This document shows, one piece after another, positions 26,412 through 34,669 of a stretch of 64,000 nucleotides of DNA; the first letter of the stretch is position 1, and every line of letters begins with the position of its first letter. A program made the position numbers and the translations under genes. The DNA is from Roseiarcus sp031367195 (lineage in GTDB: Bacteria; Pseudomonadota; Alphaproteobacteria; Rhizobiales; Beijerinckiaceae), in contig JANLPL010000013.1 in NCBI GenBank assembly GCA_031367195.1, positions 6,387-70,386 of the forward strand. Direction: 5' to 3'. The notes under the pieces are model-generated. The model had not been told where the DNA came from, did not search any database, and saw only the letters and a list, made by a program, of their open reading frames with translations.

Positions 26412-26741
26412 TCACACCGGCGCGGCGCCGAGTTTTTCGCGCCAGACGTCGCGCCGTTCCTTCAGCGCCGCGTCGCGCACGTAGGCCGACGGCGCCTCCG
26501 GCATTCGCTCCAGCGCCTCGAAAGCGAAGCCGGCCGCGCCGTGAGCGGTCCAGGCGGCTTGCAACGCGCGGCGCGGATGGGAGCCCGAGCGCAGCGAAAA
26601 CGCGAGCCGGTTCCAGATCTTGTCGATATCGAGCGTCTCGCCGACCCAGGTCTCGCCCGTCCGCGCGCAGCGCAGGGCGTAAATGCCGGCGACGGATATG
26701 CGCTCCTTGTAGGCGGCTATGGCGGCGCGGCGATCGGTCAT
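26412..26741 (-). CDS. GIY-YIG nuclease family protein
   Basis: This 109-residue protein has the GIY-YIG core in the degenerate form AGIYALRCARTGETWVGET (G-I-Y ... W-V-G). The Arg-containing helix NRLAFSLRSGSHPRRALQAAW comes next, and the tail helix RDAALKERRDVWREKLG carries the conserved Glu region. Small single-domain members occur across proteobacteria with no settled function. It is transcribed away from the DUF2239 gene across a shared 71-base promoter region containing a symmetric motif. Confidence 0.8.
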   Translation of the reverse strand: MTDRRAAIAAYKERISVAGIYALRCARTGETWVGETLDIDKIWNRLAFSLRSGSHPRRALQAAWTAHGAAGFAFEALERMPEAPSAYVRDAALKERRDVWREKLGAAPV

Positions 26742-26751
26742 GTCGTTTTGT

Positions 26752-26787
26752 ATCCGGGTTTTATTGCCAAGGCAATATCATCCGGGT
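26752..26787. promoter_or_regulatory. Symmetric operator-like site in a divergent promoter
   Basis: Between the divergent GIY-YIG and DUF2239 genes lies ATTGCC-AA-GGCAAT (26763-26776), flanked by two direct copies of ATCCGGGT at 26752-26759 and 26780-26787. Both copies are centred exactly 14 bases from the palindrome centre. The right copy runs straight into TATAAAA, a plausible -10 for DUF2239. The layout suggests binding of a dimeric regulator controlling one or both genes; the regulator is unknown. Confidence 0.5.
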
Positions 26788-26812
26788 ATAAAAGAGATCC
26801 GAGGAGATCGTC

Positions 26813-27355
26813 ATGTCCTGGTTTGTCGTATTCGACGGCGCGCTCCGGATCGCTTCGGGCGACCGGCGCGACGCAGCTTTGGCGCTGAAACGCTGCGAAG
26901 CGGGGTCGCCGCTCGCCTTCGATATGGAGAGCGGGGCGCAAGTCGATTTCGACCTGCGCGGCGCAGAGGCGGAGATCGCCGAACGCTACGGCGAGCCCGA
27001 GCGAGGCCGGGGACGGCCGAAACTGGGCGTCCTCGCGCGCGAGGTGACGCTGCTGCCGCGACATTGGGACTGGCTCGCCCGCCAACGCGGCGGCGCTTCG
27101 GCGGCGCTGCGGCGGCTGGTCGATGCGGCGCGGGCCGCCGATCAGGGCGCGACCGAAGACGCGGCCGCCCGCGAGGCCGCCTATCGATTTCTCTCCGCCA
27201 TAGCCGGCGACCGGCCGCGCTTCGAGGGGGCGGCGCGGGCGCTGTTCGCCGGCGATCTGGCCAGCCTGCGAGCGCTCACCGCCGACTGGCCCGCCGACAT
27301 CGTCGAAGTCGCGTTCGCGCGGCTTGAGCGGAACAAGAGCGCCCTATCAGCGTAA
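26813..27355 (+). CDS. DUF2239 family protein
   Basis: This 180-residue protein starts MSWFVVFDGALRIASGD and contains the DUF2239 hallmarks: ALALKRC, LAFDMESGAQVDFDLRG, GRGRPKLGVLAREVTLLPRHWDWLARQ, and the tail DRPRFEGAARALFAGD..LRALTADWPADI. The GRGRPKLGV..REVTLLPRHWDWL block is conserved in the family and looks like a nucleic-acid- or peptide-binding loop. Function is undetermined. Ribosome site GAGGAG lies seven bases before the ATG. Expression may respond to the regulator of the symmetric site just upstream. Confidence 0.9.
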   Translation: MSWFVVFDGALRIASGDRRDAALALKRCEAGSPLAFDMESGAQVDFDLRGAEAEIAERYGEPERGRGRPKLGVLAREVTLLPRHWDWLARQRGGASAALRRLVDAARAADQGATEDAAAREAAYRFLSAIAGDRPRFEGAARALFAGDLASLRALTADWPADIVEVAFARLERNKSALSA

Positions 27356-27406
27356 ATTATCGTCTGGTAGAAGCAGCGCGCGACCACGCGGCGGGAAGGC
27401 GACGTC

Positions 27407-28309
27407 ATGCAATGGGAAAACACCCCTGAATCCTCCAATATCGAGGACCGTCGCGGCCAGAGCATGAACGCCGGAATGGGCGGCGGCGGGGCGTCGGTCG
27501 GCACCGGCGGCATGGGCATCGGCGTCATCGTCATCGTGCTGATCATCAGCTATTTCACCGGCATCAACCCCGCCGTGCTGCTCAACGGCGCGCAGATCGT
27601 CACCGGCAACGGCGGCCAGCAGCAGCGGATGGCGAGCGCGCCGGCGCCGCAGTCGCGCCCGGCGAACGGAACCGATCGCACCACCAGCTTCCTGCGCCAC
27701 GTGCTGGGCGAGACGGAGGCGGTGTGGGCGGAGATCCTGCCCGCGCAGAAGGGCGTTCGTTATACGCCGACGACGATGGTGCTCTACACCGGCGGCACGC
27801 AATCGGGCTGCGGCGGCGCGCGGGCGGCGATGGGGCCGTTCTATTGCCCTAGCGATAAGAAGGTCTATCTCGACACTTCGTTTTTCGACGAGATGCAGCG
27901 CAAATACGGCGGCGGCGGCGATTTCGCCTATGCCTACGTAATCGCCCACGAAGTCGGCCATCACGTGCAGGACCTGCTTGGTGTTCTCGACCGCGCGGAC
28001 GAGGCAAAGCAGAATGGCTCGCGCACCCAGGCCAATGCGATTTCCGTGCGCGTCGAATTGCAGGCGGATTGCCTCGCCGGCGTGTGGGCCGCCAACGCCA
28101 ACAAGAAATGGAACCTGCTCGATCAGAACGATATCGCGCGCGCGGTCGCCACCGCGCAGGCGATCGGCGACGACACGTTGCAGAAGTCCGCGCGCGGCTA
28201 CGCCGTGCCCGACAGTTTTACCCACGGCTCGTCAACGATGCGGCAGCAATGGCTGATGACGGGTTTGCAGAGCGGACAGGTCGATTCGTGCAAAACCGGG
28301 GTGGAGTGA
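27407..28309 (+). CDS. Neutral zinc metallopeptidase, YpfJ/KPN_02809 family
   Basis: This 300-residue protein has a Gly-rich N-terminus, one membrane helix (MGIGVIVIVLIISYF) and a zinc peptidase domain. The motif AHEVGHHVQ (HExxH) sits near residue 182 and the third-ligand region is VELQADCLAGVWA. GCGGARAAMGPFYCPSDKKVYLDTSFF is characteristic of the family. It is probably membrane-anchored with the catalytic domain outside. Substrates are unknown. Its stop lies one base before the convergent pth stop. Confidence 0.93.
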   Translation: MQWENTPESSNIEDRRGQSMNAGMGGGGASVGTGGMGIGVIVIVLIISYFTGINPAVLLNGAQIVTGNGGQQQRMASAPAPQSRPANGTDRTTSFLRHVLGETEAVWAEILPAQKGVRYTPTTMVLYTGGTQSGCGGARAAMGPFYCPSDKKVYLDTSFFDEMQRKYGGGGDFAYAYVIAHEVGHHVQDLLGVLDRADEAKQNGSRTQANAISVRVELQADCLAGVWAANANKKWNLLDQNDIARAVATAQAIGDDTLQKSARGYAVPDSFTHGSSTMRQQWLMTGLQSGQVDSCKTGVE

Positions 28310-28310
28310 G

Positions 28311-28904
28311 CTAATCCGGCTTGGCGGGATAGCCCGCGGCCTCCATCGCCAGATGAACCTTGTTTTGCAGCCCGGCGTCGTCGCCCTTGGCCAGCAACGC
28401 CGCGCTGCGGGCGACGGCGTCGCAAAGCGCGCTGACCCAGCCCATCTCGGATTTGGCGAAATCGCCGAGCACGAAGGGATGCACCAGCTCCTTCGCCCCG
28501 GGATGGCCGATGCCGAACCGCACGCGCTTGTAATCGTTGCCGATATGGGCGGTGATCGAGCGCAGGCCATTGTGGCCGGCGTTGCCGCCGCCGAGCTTGA
28601 CGCGAAGTTTTCCCGGCGCGAGGTCGAGTTCGTCGTGCAGCACGACAACCGCCTTCAGGTCGAGCTTGTAGAAGCGCATCGCCTGCCCGACGCTCTGGCC
28701 GGAGTCGTTCATGTAGGTCTGCGGCGCCAGCAGCGCGACGCGGGTGTCGCCGATAGCGGCGTCGGCGATCAGGCCCTGAAAGCGCGAGCGGAACGGGGGA
28801 AAGCGATGCTCGCGGGCAATCGCCTCCACGGCCATGAAGCCGATGTTGTGGCGGTTTCTGGCGTAGGCGGCGCCGGGATTGCCGAGGCCGGCGATCAGCA
28901 GCAT
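28311..28904 (-). CDS. pth: Peptidyl-tRNA hydrolase
   Basis: This 197-residue enzyme hydrolyses peptidyl-tRNA released from stalled ribosomes. The active-site Asn is in GLGNPGAAYARNRHNIGFM with the catalytic His in the same block (RHNIGF). The MNDSGQSVG loop and the Asp of VLHDELDLAPGKLRVKLGG, then NAGHNGLRSI, complete the family pattern. It follows rplY on the same strand, the usual alphaproteobacterial order, though a terminator-like hairpin separates them. Confidence 0.97.
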   Translation of the reverse strand: MLLIAGLGNPGAAYARNRHNIGFMAVEAIAREHRFPPFRSRFQGLIADAAIGDTRVALLAPQTYMNDSGQSVGQAMRFYKLDLKAVVVLHDELDLAPGKLRVKLGGGNAGHNGLRSITAHIGNDYKRVRFGIGHPGAKELVHPFVLGDFAKSEMGWVSALCDAVARSAALLAKGDDAGLQNKVHLAMEAAGYPAKPD

Positions 28905-28922
28905 GTCGTCCTTTGGGCGCTG

Positions 28923-28956
28923 AAAAAAACCCGCCCGCGCAGACCGCGCGAGCGGG
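28923..28956 (-). terminator. Terminator between rplY and pth
   Basis: On the minus strand CCCGCTCGCGC pairs with GCGCGGGCGGG (11 bp, one mismatch) around a 5-base loop, directly followed by TTTTTTT (plus-strand A run 28923-28929). It sits about 20 bases after the rplY stop and 20 before the pth start. It should end most rplY transcripts and leave pth on read-through or a promoter of its own. Confidence 0.75.
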
Positions 28957-28978
28957 CGTCTCTTCGCCGGAGCGGCGT

Positions 28979-29686
28979 TTACTTCTTGCCGGCGGGCTTG
29001 GCGGGAGCCGCGCCCTTGGCGGGAGCCGAGCCCTTCGCCGGAGCCGCGCCCTTCGCCGGAGCGCCGCTCTTGGCCGGGGCGGCGGCCGCTTCGGCTTCCG
29101 CCTTCACCTCATCGGGCAGCACCGTCGGCGGCACGACGGTGACGATGGTCGAATTGCCCTTCGTGTGGGTCGGGCGGCAGCCCTGCGGCAGCTTGAGATC
29201 GCCGATATGCACCGCGCCGTGAAAGTCCAGACCGGAGATATCCACCTCGACCGCCTCGGGAATATTGTCGGCCGGGCTGTAAAGCTCGACCGTGTGCAGC
29301 ACGAGGTTGACCGTGCCGCCCTTCTTCACGCCCGGAGACGCTTCGCGGTTGACGACGTGGATCGGGATCGCGGTGCGCACGCGCGAACCCGCGCGCAGGC
29401 GCAGGAAATCGACATGCACGGGACGGTCGGTGACGACGTCGAGCTGATAGTCGCGCGGCAGCACCCGCTCCTTGCGGCCTTCAATTTCGAGATCGAAGAT
29501 CGTGGTCAGGAAGTGGCCGGCGTAGATGTGCTTGTCGAGCTCTTTGAAATCGACCGAAATCGGTTCCGGTTTTTCGCCGCCGCCATAAATGACGCCGGGT
29601 ACGCGGGCCTCGCGACGAACGGAGCGGGCGGCCCCCTTGCCTGTCCCGCTACGCGTCACGGCCGCGAGTTGCTTGATCGCTGCCAT
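28979..29686 (-). CDS. rplY: 50S ribosomal protein L25/general stress protein Ctc
   Basis: This 235-residue long-form L25 (TL5/CTC) binds 5S rRNA. The N-terminal domain shows GKGAARSVRREARVPGVIYGG and SVDFKELDKHIYAGHFLT. The second domain has VHVDFLRLRAGSRVRTAIPI, NLVLHTVELYSPADNIPEAV and GAVHIGDLKLPQGCRPTH. The tail is a repetitive Ala/Lys/Pro/Gly run (units like APAKG) of about 40 residues, longer than in many relatives and probably disordered. It heads the rplY-pth pair. Confidence 0.96.
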   Translation of the reverse strand: MAAIKQLAAVTRSGTGKGAARSVRREARVPGVIYGGGEKPEPISVDFKELDKHIYAGHFLTTIFDLEIEGRKERVLPRDYQLDVVTDRPVHVDFLRLRAGSRVRTAIPIHVVNREASPGVKKGGTVNLVLHTVELYSPADNIPEAVEVDISGLDFHGAVHIGDLKLPQGCRPTHTKGNSTIVTVVPPTVLPDEVKAEAEAAAAPAKSGAPAKGAAPAKGSAPAKGAAPAKPAGKK

Positions 29687-29790
29687 GTCGTGTTTTCCTC
29701 AAATAATCCCGCCTCGCCTCCAGGGGTGTCGGAAACGGCGGGAAGCGCGGGCTTATAGGGGAAGGTTTTTCTGTCGGCAAGGCCGCGCGC

Positions 29791-30999
29791 TTAAGCGACG
29801 CCCGGCGTTGACACCGCGAGCAGGTACTTGCAGGCGGCGACCATCGCGGGAATGTCGTATTCCGCCGCCCCATCCTGTGGCGGCGCCGTGGTGACGCGTC
29901 GGAATGGGGCGCCCATGCCCTTCTCGATGAACAGCGAGAGCGAGTTCCAGTCGGGATAACCGGGAACGGTGATCTCCAGCACGCGCGGAGTCGGAGAGAG
30001 AACCACGTTCGTCAGGCCCGCCCCGTGGAGCCCGACGATCAGTTCTGAATTCACGAAGGCGTCGAGATAGGCGGAAGGGTCCAGCCTGCTGACGATCAGC
30101 GGCTCTATCCCTAACTCACCGAGCGCGAATTGCAGCGCCCCGGCGTTGCCGAAGGCCGGCTCGCGGTCGCCGCCGCGGCTCGAATCCTCGCGCGAGATGA
30201 AGAAGCGGCGTTTTTGCGGCCCGCGATGGTCCTGCAACGCGGGCGAGAGCGTCCGCATCAGGCGCGCGACGGCGCCGCGCGCGATCGCATTGCGCGAGGG
30301 CGCGAAATGCGTGGTCGGGACAAACAGACGCTTGACGCGAAAAAACCGGCCTCGGGTGAACAGCGGCGGTTTGCTCGTCGGCCCGGCGGCGCGGGCGAAA
30401 ATTTCCGGCATGATGGGATAGTGGAACGCCGGCCCGACCAGGATCGGCTGGAGGCTTTGGCCGATATGCGCGCCGGCGTCGGCGAAAGTCGGCGTCTGGA
30501 TCAGGGTGTCGTGCACGAAATGCGCGAAATTGCACCAGGACAGGCGCGAATTGAACAGGAACGCGGGCTCGGCGATTTCCTCCATCTCGCCCGGCGTCGA
30601 AAGCAGGCAGGTATCGCGCCAGATGTCGAGCTTGTGGATGAAATTGCGCTCGAAAATGCGGCGGATCAATTCGGGCGCGCCCCCGGACCCGCCGCGCATC
30701 CAGCCACTGGGCAGGATTTGCGAATTGAAGAGGAGATGATCGCCCGTCACGACAAAACCCAGCGGCGTGACGATGGCGTCCGGGAATTCGACAAAGCCGC
30801 TCTTTAGGCTGTCGCGCAGCCCGAGATCGGCGGGATTGAGAACGACGTTCTGTGCGAAGCCGACATCGTCGACGCCCACGATCTGCAAATTGCGGGCGGT
30901 TCGATCGGGGGGAACCGGGCTCTCAGCGCATAGCTCTTCGAGGCGCTGGCGGCTGACGTCGGACAGGGGGCCGATCAGATCGACGATGGGGTGGGTCAC
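29791..30999 (-). CDS. GT61/DUF563 family glycosyltransferase
   Basis: This 402-residue protein carries the DUF563/GT61 pattern: a middle segment NFAHFVHDTL, then PTTHFAPSR and RRFFISREDSSRGGDREP. IVGLHGAGLTNVVLSPTPRVLEI is the conserved GxHGAxLTN motif, and YDIPAMV lies near the end. Bacterial members are linked to capsule or exopolysaccharide assembly; donor and acceptor are unknown. No other polysaccharide genes lie nearby. It is separated from dgoA by only 10 bases on the same strand, so the two may be co-transcribed. Confidence 0.82.
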   Translation of the reverse strand: MTHPIVDLIGPLSDVSRQRLEELCAESPVPPDRTARNLQIVGVDDVGFAQNVVLNPADLGLRDSLKSGFVEFPDAIVTPLGFVVTGDHLLFNSQILPSGWMRGGSGGAPELIRRIFERNFIHKLDIWRDTCLLSTPGEMEEIAEPAFLFNSRLSWCNFAHFVHDTLIQTPTFADAGAHIGQSLQPILVGPAFHYPIMPEIFARAAGPTSKPPLFTRGRFFRVKRLFVPTTHFAPSRNAIARGAVARLMRTLSPALQDHRGPQKRRFFISREDSSRGGDREPAFGNAGALQFALGELGIEPLIVSRLDPSAYLDAFVNSELIVGLHGAGLTNVVLSPTPRVLEITVPGYPDWNSLSLFIEKGMGAPFRRVTTAPPQDGAAEYDIPAMVAACKYLLAVSTPGVA

Positions 31000-31009
31000 T
31001 CATGCCTCC

Positions 31010-31642
31010 CTAGTCGCGCAGCCGTCCCCAAGCCGCACGAAACGCTGCCGCCTTGGCCCGCACCGCAGCGGAATCATCGCCCGGCTTGTAGAGCGCCGAG
31101 CCGAGGCCAAAACCCGCCGCCCCGGCTTTCACGTAAGGCTCCATAGTGTCAGGCGTTATGCCGCCCACCGGCAGGATCGGCGCGCCGCTCGGCAGCACGG
31201 CGGCCCAGGCCTTGACCACGGCGGGGCCGATCATCTCGGCCGGGAACGCCTTCACCCCATCCGCCCCGGCGGCGAGCGCCGCAAAGGCTTCGCTTGGTGT
31301 GGCGGCGCCCGGCAGGCAGACGAGGCCGAGCGCCTTGGCGCGGGCGATCACCAGAGCATTCGTGTTCGGCGTCACGATCAGGTCTCCGCCGGCCTTGGCG
31401 ACCGCCTCGACCTGCGCCACGCTCAGCACCGTGCCGGCCCCGACGAACACGCGCGCCGGAGCCAGGCGTCGTATGGCGGCGATGCTGGTCAGCGGATCGG
31501 GCGAATTGAGCGGGATTTCGATAAAGTCGAAATCTTGTTCCCACAGCGCCTCGGCGACGTCGGCCGCCTCGTCCGGTTTGATCCCACGCAGAATCGCCAC
31601 CAGCGGCAATTTCGCCATCGCGGCGTGCAGGCGTGCGTTCAT
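31010..31642 (-). CDS. dgoA: 2-dehydro-3-deoxy-6-phosphogalactonate aldolase
   Basis: This 210-residue class I aldolase of the KDPG/KDPGal family starts at ATG 31642 (MNARLHAAM). LPLVAILRGIKPDEA carries the catalytic Glu neighbourhood, FIEIPLNSPDPLTSI is the KDPGal-specific variant, VGAGTVLS follows, and DLIVTPNTN replaces the usual I-V-S-P. VKAFPAEMIGP contains the Schiff-base Lys and LPVGGITPD follows. It cleaves the phosphorylated keto-deoxy sugar to pyruvate and glyceraldehyde-3-phosphate. No other galactonate genes are adjacent. The longer upstream frame is not needed. Confidence 0.9.
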   Translation of the reverse strand: MNARLHAAMAKLPLVAILRGIKPDEAADVAEALWEQDFDFIEIPLNSPDPLTSIAAIRRLAPARVFVGAGTVLSVAQVEAVAKAGGDLIVTPNTNALVIARAKALGLVCLPGAATPSEAFAALAAGADGVKAFPAEMIGPAVVKAWAAVLPSGAPILPVGGITPDTMEPYVKAGAAGFGLGSALYKPGDDSAAVRAKAAAFRAAWGRLRD

Positions 31643-31796
31643 GTCGGGCTCCGGGCGCGTTCCGCCGCCCTTTTGAGCGCGTCTCCCGATGGAATCAACC
31701 GCCGCGAATTTCCACACTACTGTTCCGTTCAAAAGGCCAGCTTGTGATTCTGGCCAGTATGGCCCATATGCGCCGGTCGCAAGGGGATGGGCTGGC

Positions 31797-34601
31797 ATGA
31801 AAGTTGTCATTGTCGAATCGCCGGCCAAGGCGAAGACGATCAATAAATATCTGGGCAAGGATTACGACGTTTACGCCTCATTCGGGCATGTGCGCGATCT
31901 CGAGGCCAAGGACGGCTCGGTCGATCCCGACAACGATTTCGCCATGCGATGGGAAGTCGACCCCAAGTCAGCCAAACGACTTGCCGACATCGGCCTCGCC
32001 GTGAAAAACGCCGACCGCGTCATTCTCGCCACCGACCCGGATCGCGAGGGCGAGGCGATCTCGTGGCATATTCACGAGATTCTCAAGAAGAAAAAGCTGC
32101 TTGGCGACACGCCGGTCGAGCGCGTCGTGTTCAACGCCGTCACCAAGGAAGCCGTGCAGGCGGCGATGCGCTCTCCGCGCGAAATCGATCAGGCGTTGGT
32201 CGACGCCTATCTCGCCCGCCGCGCGCTCGATTATCTCGTCGGCTTCAACCTGTCGCCGGTGCTGTGGCGCAAATTGCCGGGCTCGCGCTCGGCGGGCCGG
32301 GTGCAATCGGTGGCGTTGCGGATCGTGTGCGACCGCGAGCTGGAGATCGAGAAATTCGTCGCGCGTGAATATTGGTCGCTGATCGCGCATCTGCAGACCC
32401 CGGCTCATGCCGCTTTCACGGCCCGGCTGGTCGGCGCGGACGGCCGCAAGATCGGCCGGCTCGACGTCGGCTCGGGCGCGGAGGCGCGCGCCTTCGAGGC
32501 CGCTTTGGCGCAGGCGCGCTTTTCCGTCGTCTCTGTCGAGGCCAAGCCGGTCAAACGTCATCCGCAGCCCCCGTTCACGACGTCCACGTTGCAGCAGGAG
32601 GCCTCGCGCAAATACGGGCTCGCCCCGGCGCGCACGATGCAGATCGCGCAGCGGCTATATGAGGGCATCGACATCGGCGAGGGGCCGGTCGGCCTCATTA
32701 CTTATATGCGAACCGACGGCGTCGATCTCGCGCCCGAGGCGGTGACCGCGACGCGCCAGATGATCGGCAAGGAGTTCGGCGACAAATACGTGCCTGCGGC
32801 CCCGCGAAAATATCAGGCCAAGGCGAAGAACGCGCAGGAAGCGCACGAGGCGATCCGCCCGACCGACGTGACGCGCCGGCCCAAGGACGTCGCCCGCCAT
32901 CTCGAACCCGAACAGGCGAAACTCTACGAGCTGATCTGGAACCGCACCGTCGCCTGCCAGATGGAGAGCGCGGAGCTCGAGCGCACCACGGTCGAGATTC
33001 TGGCCGACGCGGGCGGGCGCAAACTGGAATTCCGCGCCACCGGCCAGGTCGTGCGATTCCCCGGCTTCCTCGCGCTCTACCAGGAGGGGCGCGACGACGA
33101 GGAGGACGAGGATTCCGCGCGCCTTCCGGCGATGAAAACGGGCGATCCGCTGAAAAAGGACCGGATCGAGACGACGCAGCATTTCACCGAGCCGCCGCCG
33201 CGCTTCTCCGAATCCTCGCTGATCAAGCGGATGGAGGAGTTAGGCATCGGCCGGCCCTCGACCTACGCCTCGACGCTGGCGGTGCTGCGCGACCGCGAAT
33301 ATGTGCGGATCGAGAAGAAGCGGCTGGTGCCGGAGGACAAGGGGCGGCTGGTGACCGCCTTTCTCGAAGCGTTCTTCGGCAAATACGTTGAGTACGACTT
33401 CACCGCCGATCTCGAAGAGCGGCTGGACAAGGTCTCCAACAGCGAGATCGAGTGGAAAGACGTGCTGCGCGACTTCTGGCGCGATTTCTCCGCTTCGCTC
33501 ATCGAGATCAAGGATCTGCGCACGACCCAGGTGCTCGACAGCCTCAACGAGCTGCTGGGGCCGCATATCTTTCCCGCCCGCGCCGAAGGCGGCGATCCGC
33601 GCTCCTGTCCCACCTGCGGCGGCGGGCGATTGTCGCTGAAGCTCGGCAAGTTCGGCGCCTTCATCGGTTGCTCGAACTATCCCGAGTGCAATTACACCCG
33701 CGTGCTGTCGCCGAACGGCGACACGGAATCGCCGGGAGTGCGCGAACTTGGGACCGATCCCGAGACCGGCGACATGGTGACGCTGCGCAATGGCCGGTTC
33801 GGCGAATATGTGCAACGGGGCGAGGGCGAGAAGCCGAAACGCGCCTCGTTGCCGAAGGGCCTGAGCCCCGACGACGTGACGCTGGAGAAGGCGCTGAAAC
33901 TGCTGGCGCTGCCGCGCGAGGTGGCGCGCCATCCCACCTCCGGCGAACCGATCGTCGCCAATATGGGCCGGTTCGGGCCTTACGTGCAGCACGGCAAGGT
34001 CTATGCGAGCCTGTCGAAGGACGACGACGTGCTGGAGATCGGCGGCAATCGCGCCATCGACCTGATCGTCGCCAAGGAGAGCGGCGCGAGTTCGCGCTTC
34101 GGCGGCGGCGCGGGTCGCGTGATCGGCGACCACCCCGAGGGCGGCGCCGTTTCGGTCAAATCGGGGCGCTTCGGCGCTTACGTCAATCACGGCAAGATCA
34201 ACGCCACGCTGGCGAAGGGGACCAATCCCGACGATCTGACGCTGGAGCAGGCGCTGGAGGCGCTGAAGGCGAAGGCGGCGGGCGTGGTGCCGGGCGGGCG
34301 GCTCATCGGAGACCACCCGGAAGGCGGCGCCATCAACGTTCTCGCCGGCAAGTTCGGTCCCTATGTCAAATGGGGCAAGGTCAACGCCACCATCCCGAAG
34401 TCGATGTCGCCGGATACGCTCACCCTGGTCGACGCGGTCGAACTGATCGCCGAGCGCGAGGGCAAGCCCGCCAAGCCCGCGCGGAGTGCGCCCGCTGCGA
34501 AGAAGGCGGCGGCGCCGAAGAAGGCGGCGGCCAAACCCAAGCCTGCGAGCAAAAAAGCGCCAAAAAAGACGGCGGCGAAGTCGCGGGCGAAAGGCGCTTA
34601 A
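31797..34601 (+). CDS. topA: DNA topoisomerase I
   Basis: This 934-residue type IA topoisomerase starts MKVVIVESPAKAKTINKYLG at ATG 31797. The TOPRIM acidic residues lie in LATDPDREGEAISWHI. LPGSRSAGRVQSVALRIV precedes the active-site Tyr303 in LITYMRTDG, and FTEPPPRFSESSLIKRMEE follows. A zinc ribbon has four Cys in CPTCGG...GCSNYPECNY. Four Topo_C repeats of the form GRFG.YV..GK follow, then an Ala/Lys/Pro tail that helps non-specific DNA binding. It relaxes negative supercoils. dprA, its frequent upstream neighbour, is absent; dgoA diverges instead. Confidence 0.97.
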   Translation: MKVVIVESPAKAKTINKYLGKDYDVYASFGHVRDLEAKDGSVDPDNDFAMRWEVDPKSAKRLADIGLAVKNADRVILATDPDREGEAISWHIHEILKKKKLLGDTPVERVVFNAVTKEAVQAAMRSPREIDQALVDAYLARRALDYLVGFNLSPVLWRKLPGSRSAGRVQSVALRIVCDRELEIEKFVAREYWSLIAHLQTPAHAAFTARLVGADGRKIGRLDVGSGAEARAFEAALAQARFSVVSVEAKPVKRHPQPPFTTSTLQQEASRKYGLAPARTMQIAQRLYEGIDIGEGPVGLITYMRTDGVDLAPEAVTATRQMIGKEFGDKYVPAAPRKYQAKAKNAQEAHEAIRPTDVTRRPKDVARHLEPEQAKLYELIWNRTVACQMESAELERTTVEILADAGGRKLEFRATGQVVRFPGFLALYQEGRDDEEDEDSARLPAMKTGDPLKKDRIETTQHFTEPPPRFSESSLIKRMEELGIGRPSTYASTLAVLRDREYVRIEKKRLVPEDKGRLVTAFLEAFFGKYVEYDFTADLEERLDKVSNSEIEWKDVLRDFWRDFSASLIEIKDLRTTQVLDSLNELLGPHIFPARAEGGDPRSCPTCGGGRLSLKLGKFGAFIGCSNYPECNYTRVLSPNGDTESPGVRELGTDPETGDMVTLRNGRFGEYVQRGEGEKPKRASLPKGLSPDDVTLEKALKLLALPREVARHPTSGEPIVANMGRFGPYVQHGKVYASLSKDDDVLEIGGNRAIDLIVAKESGASSRFGGGAGRVIGDHPEGGAVSVKSGRFGAYVNHGKINATLAKGTNPDDLTLEQALEALKAKAAGVVPGGRLIGDHPEGGAINVLAGKFGPYVKWGKVNATIPKSMSPDTLTLVDAVELIAEREGKPAKPARSAPAAKKAAAPKKAAAKPKPASKKAPKKTAAKSRAKGA

Positions 34602-34615
34602 GCCGCGGTTGCGCC

Positions 34616-34634
34616 AGCGCGGAAAACGCGCTTT
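34616..34634 (+). terminator. Weak terminator-like hairpin after topA
   Basis: AGCGCG pairs with CGCGCT around GAAAA, followed by only two T residues before G. It lies just after the topA stop and before dppA. The stem is short and the T run poor, so termination would be partial. Confidence 0.35.
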
Positions 34635-34669
34635 GCTCACCCCCCGGACTCGCGTCGAGGGAAATCGCC

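Noticed and set aside
33452..34669. Upstream extension of the dppA frame through topA
   Set aside because: The extension is an out-of-frame reading of topA; the signal peptide begins at 34670.
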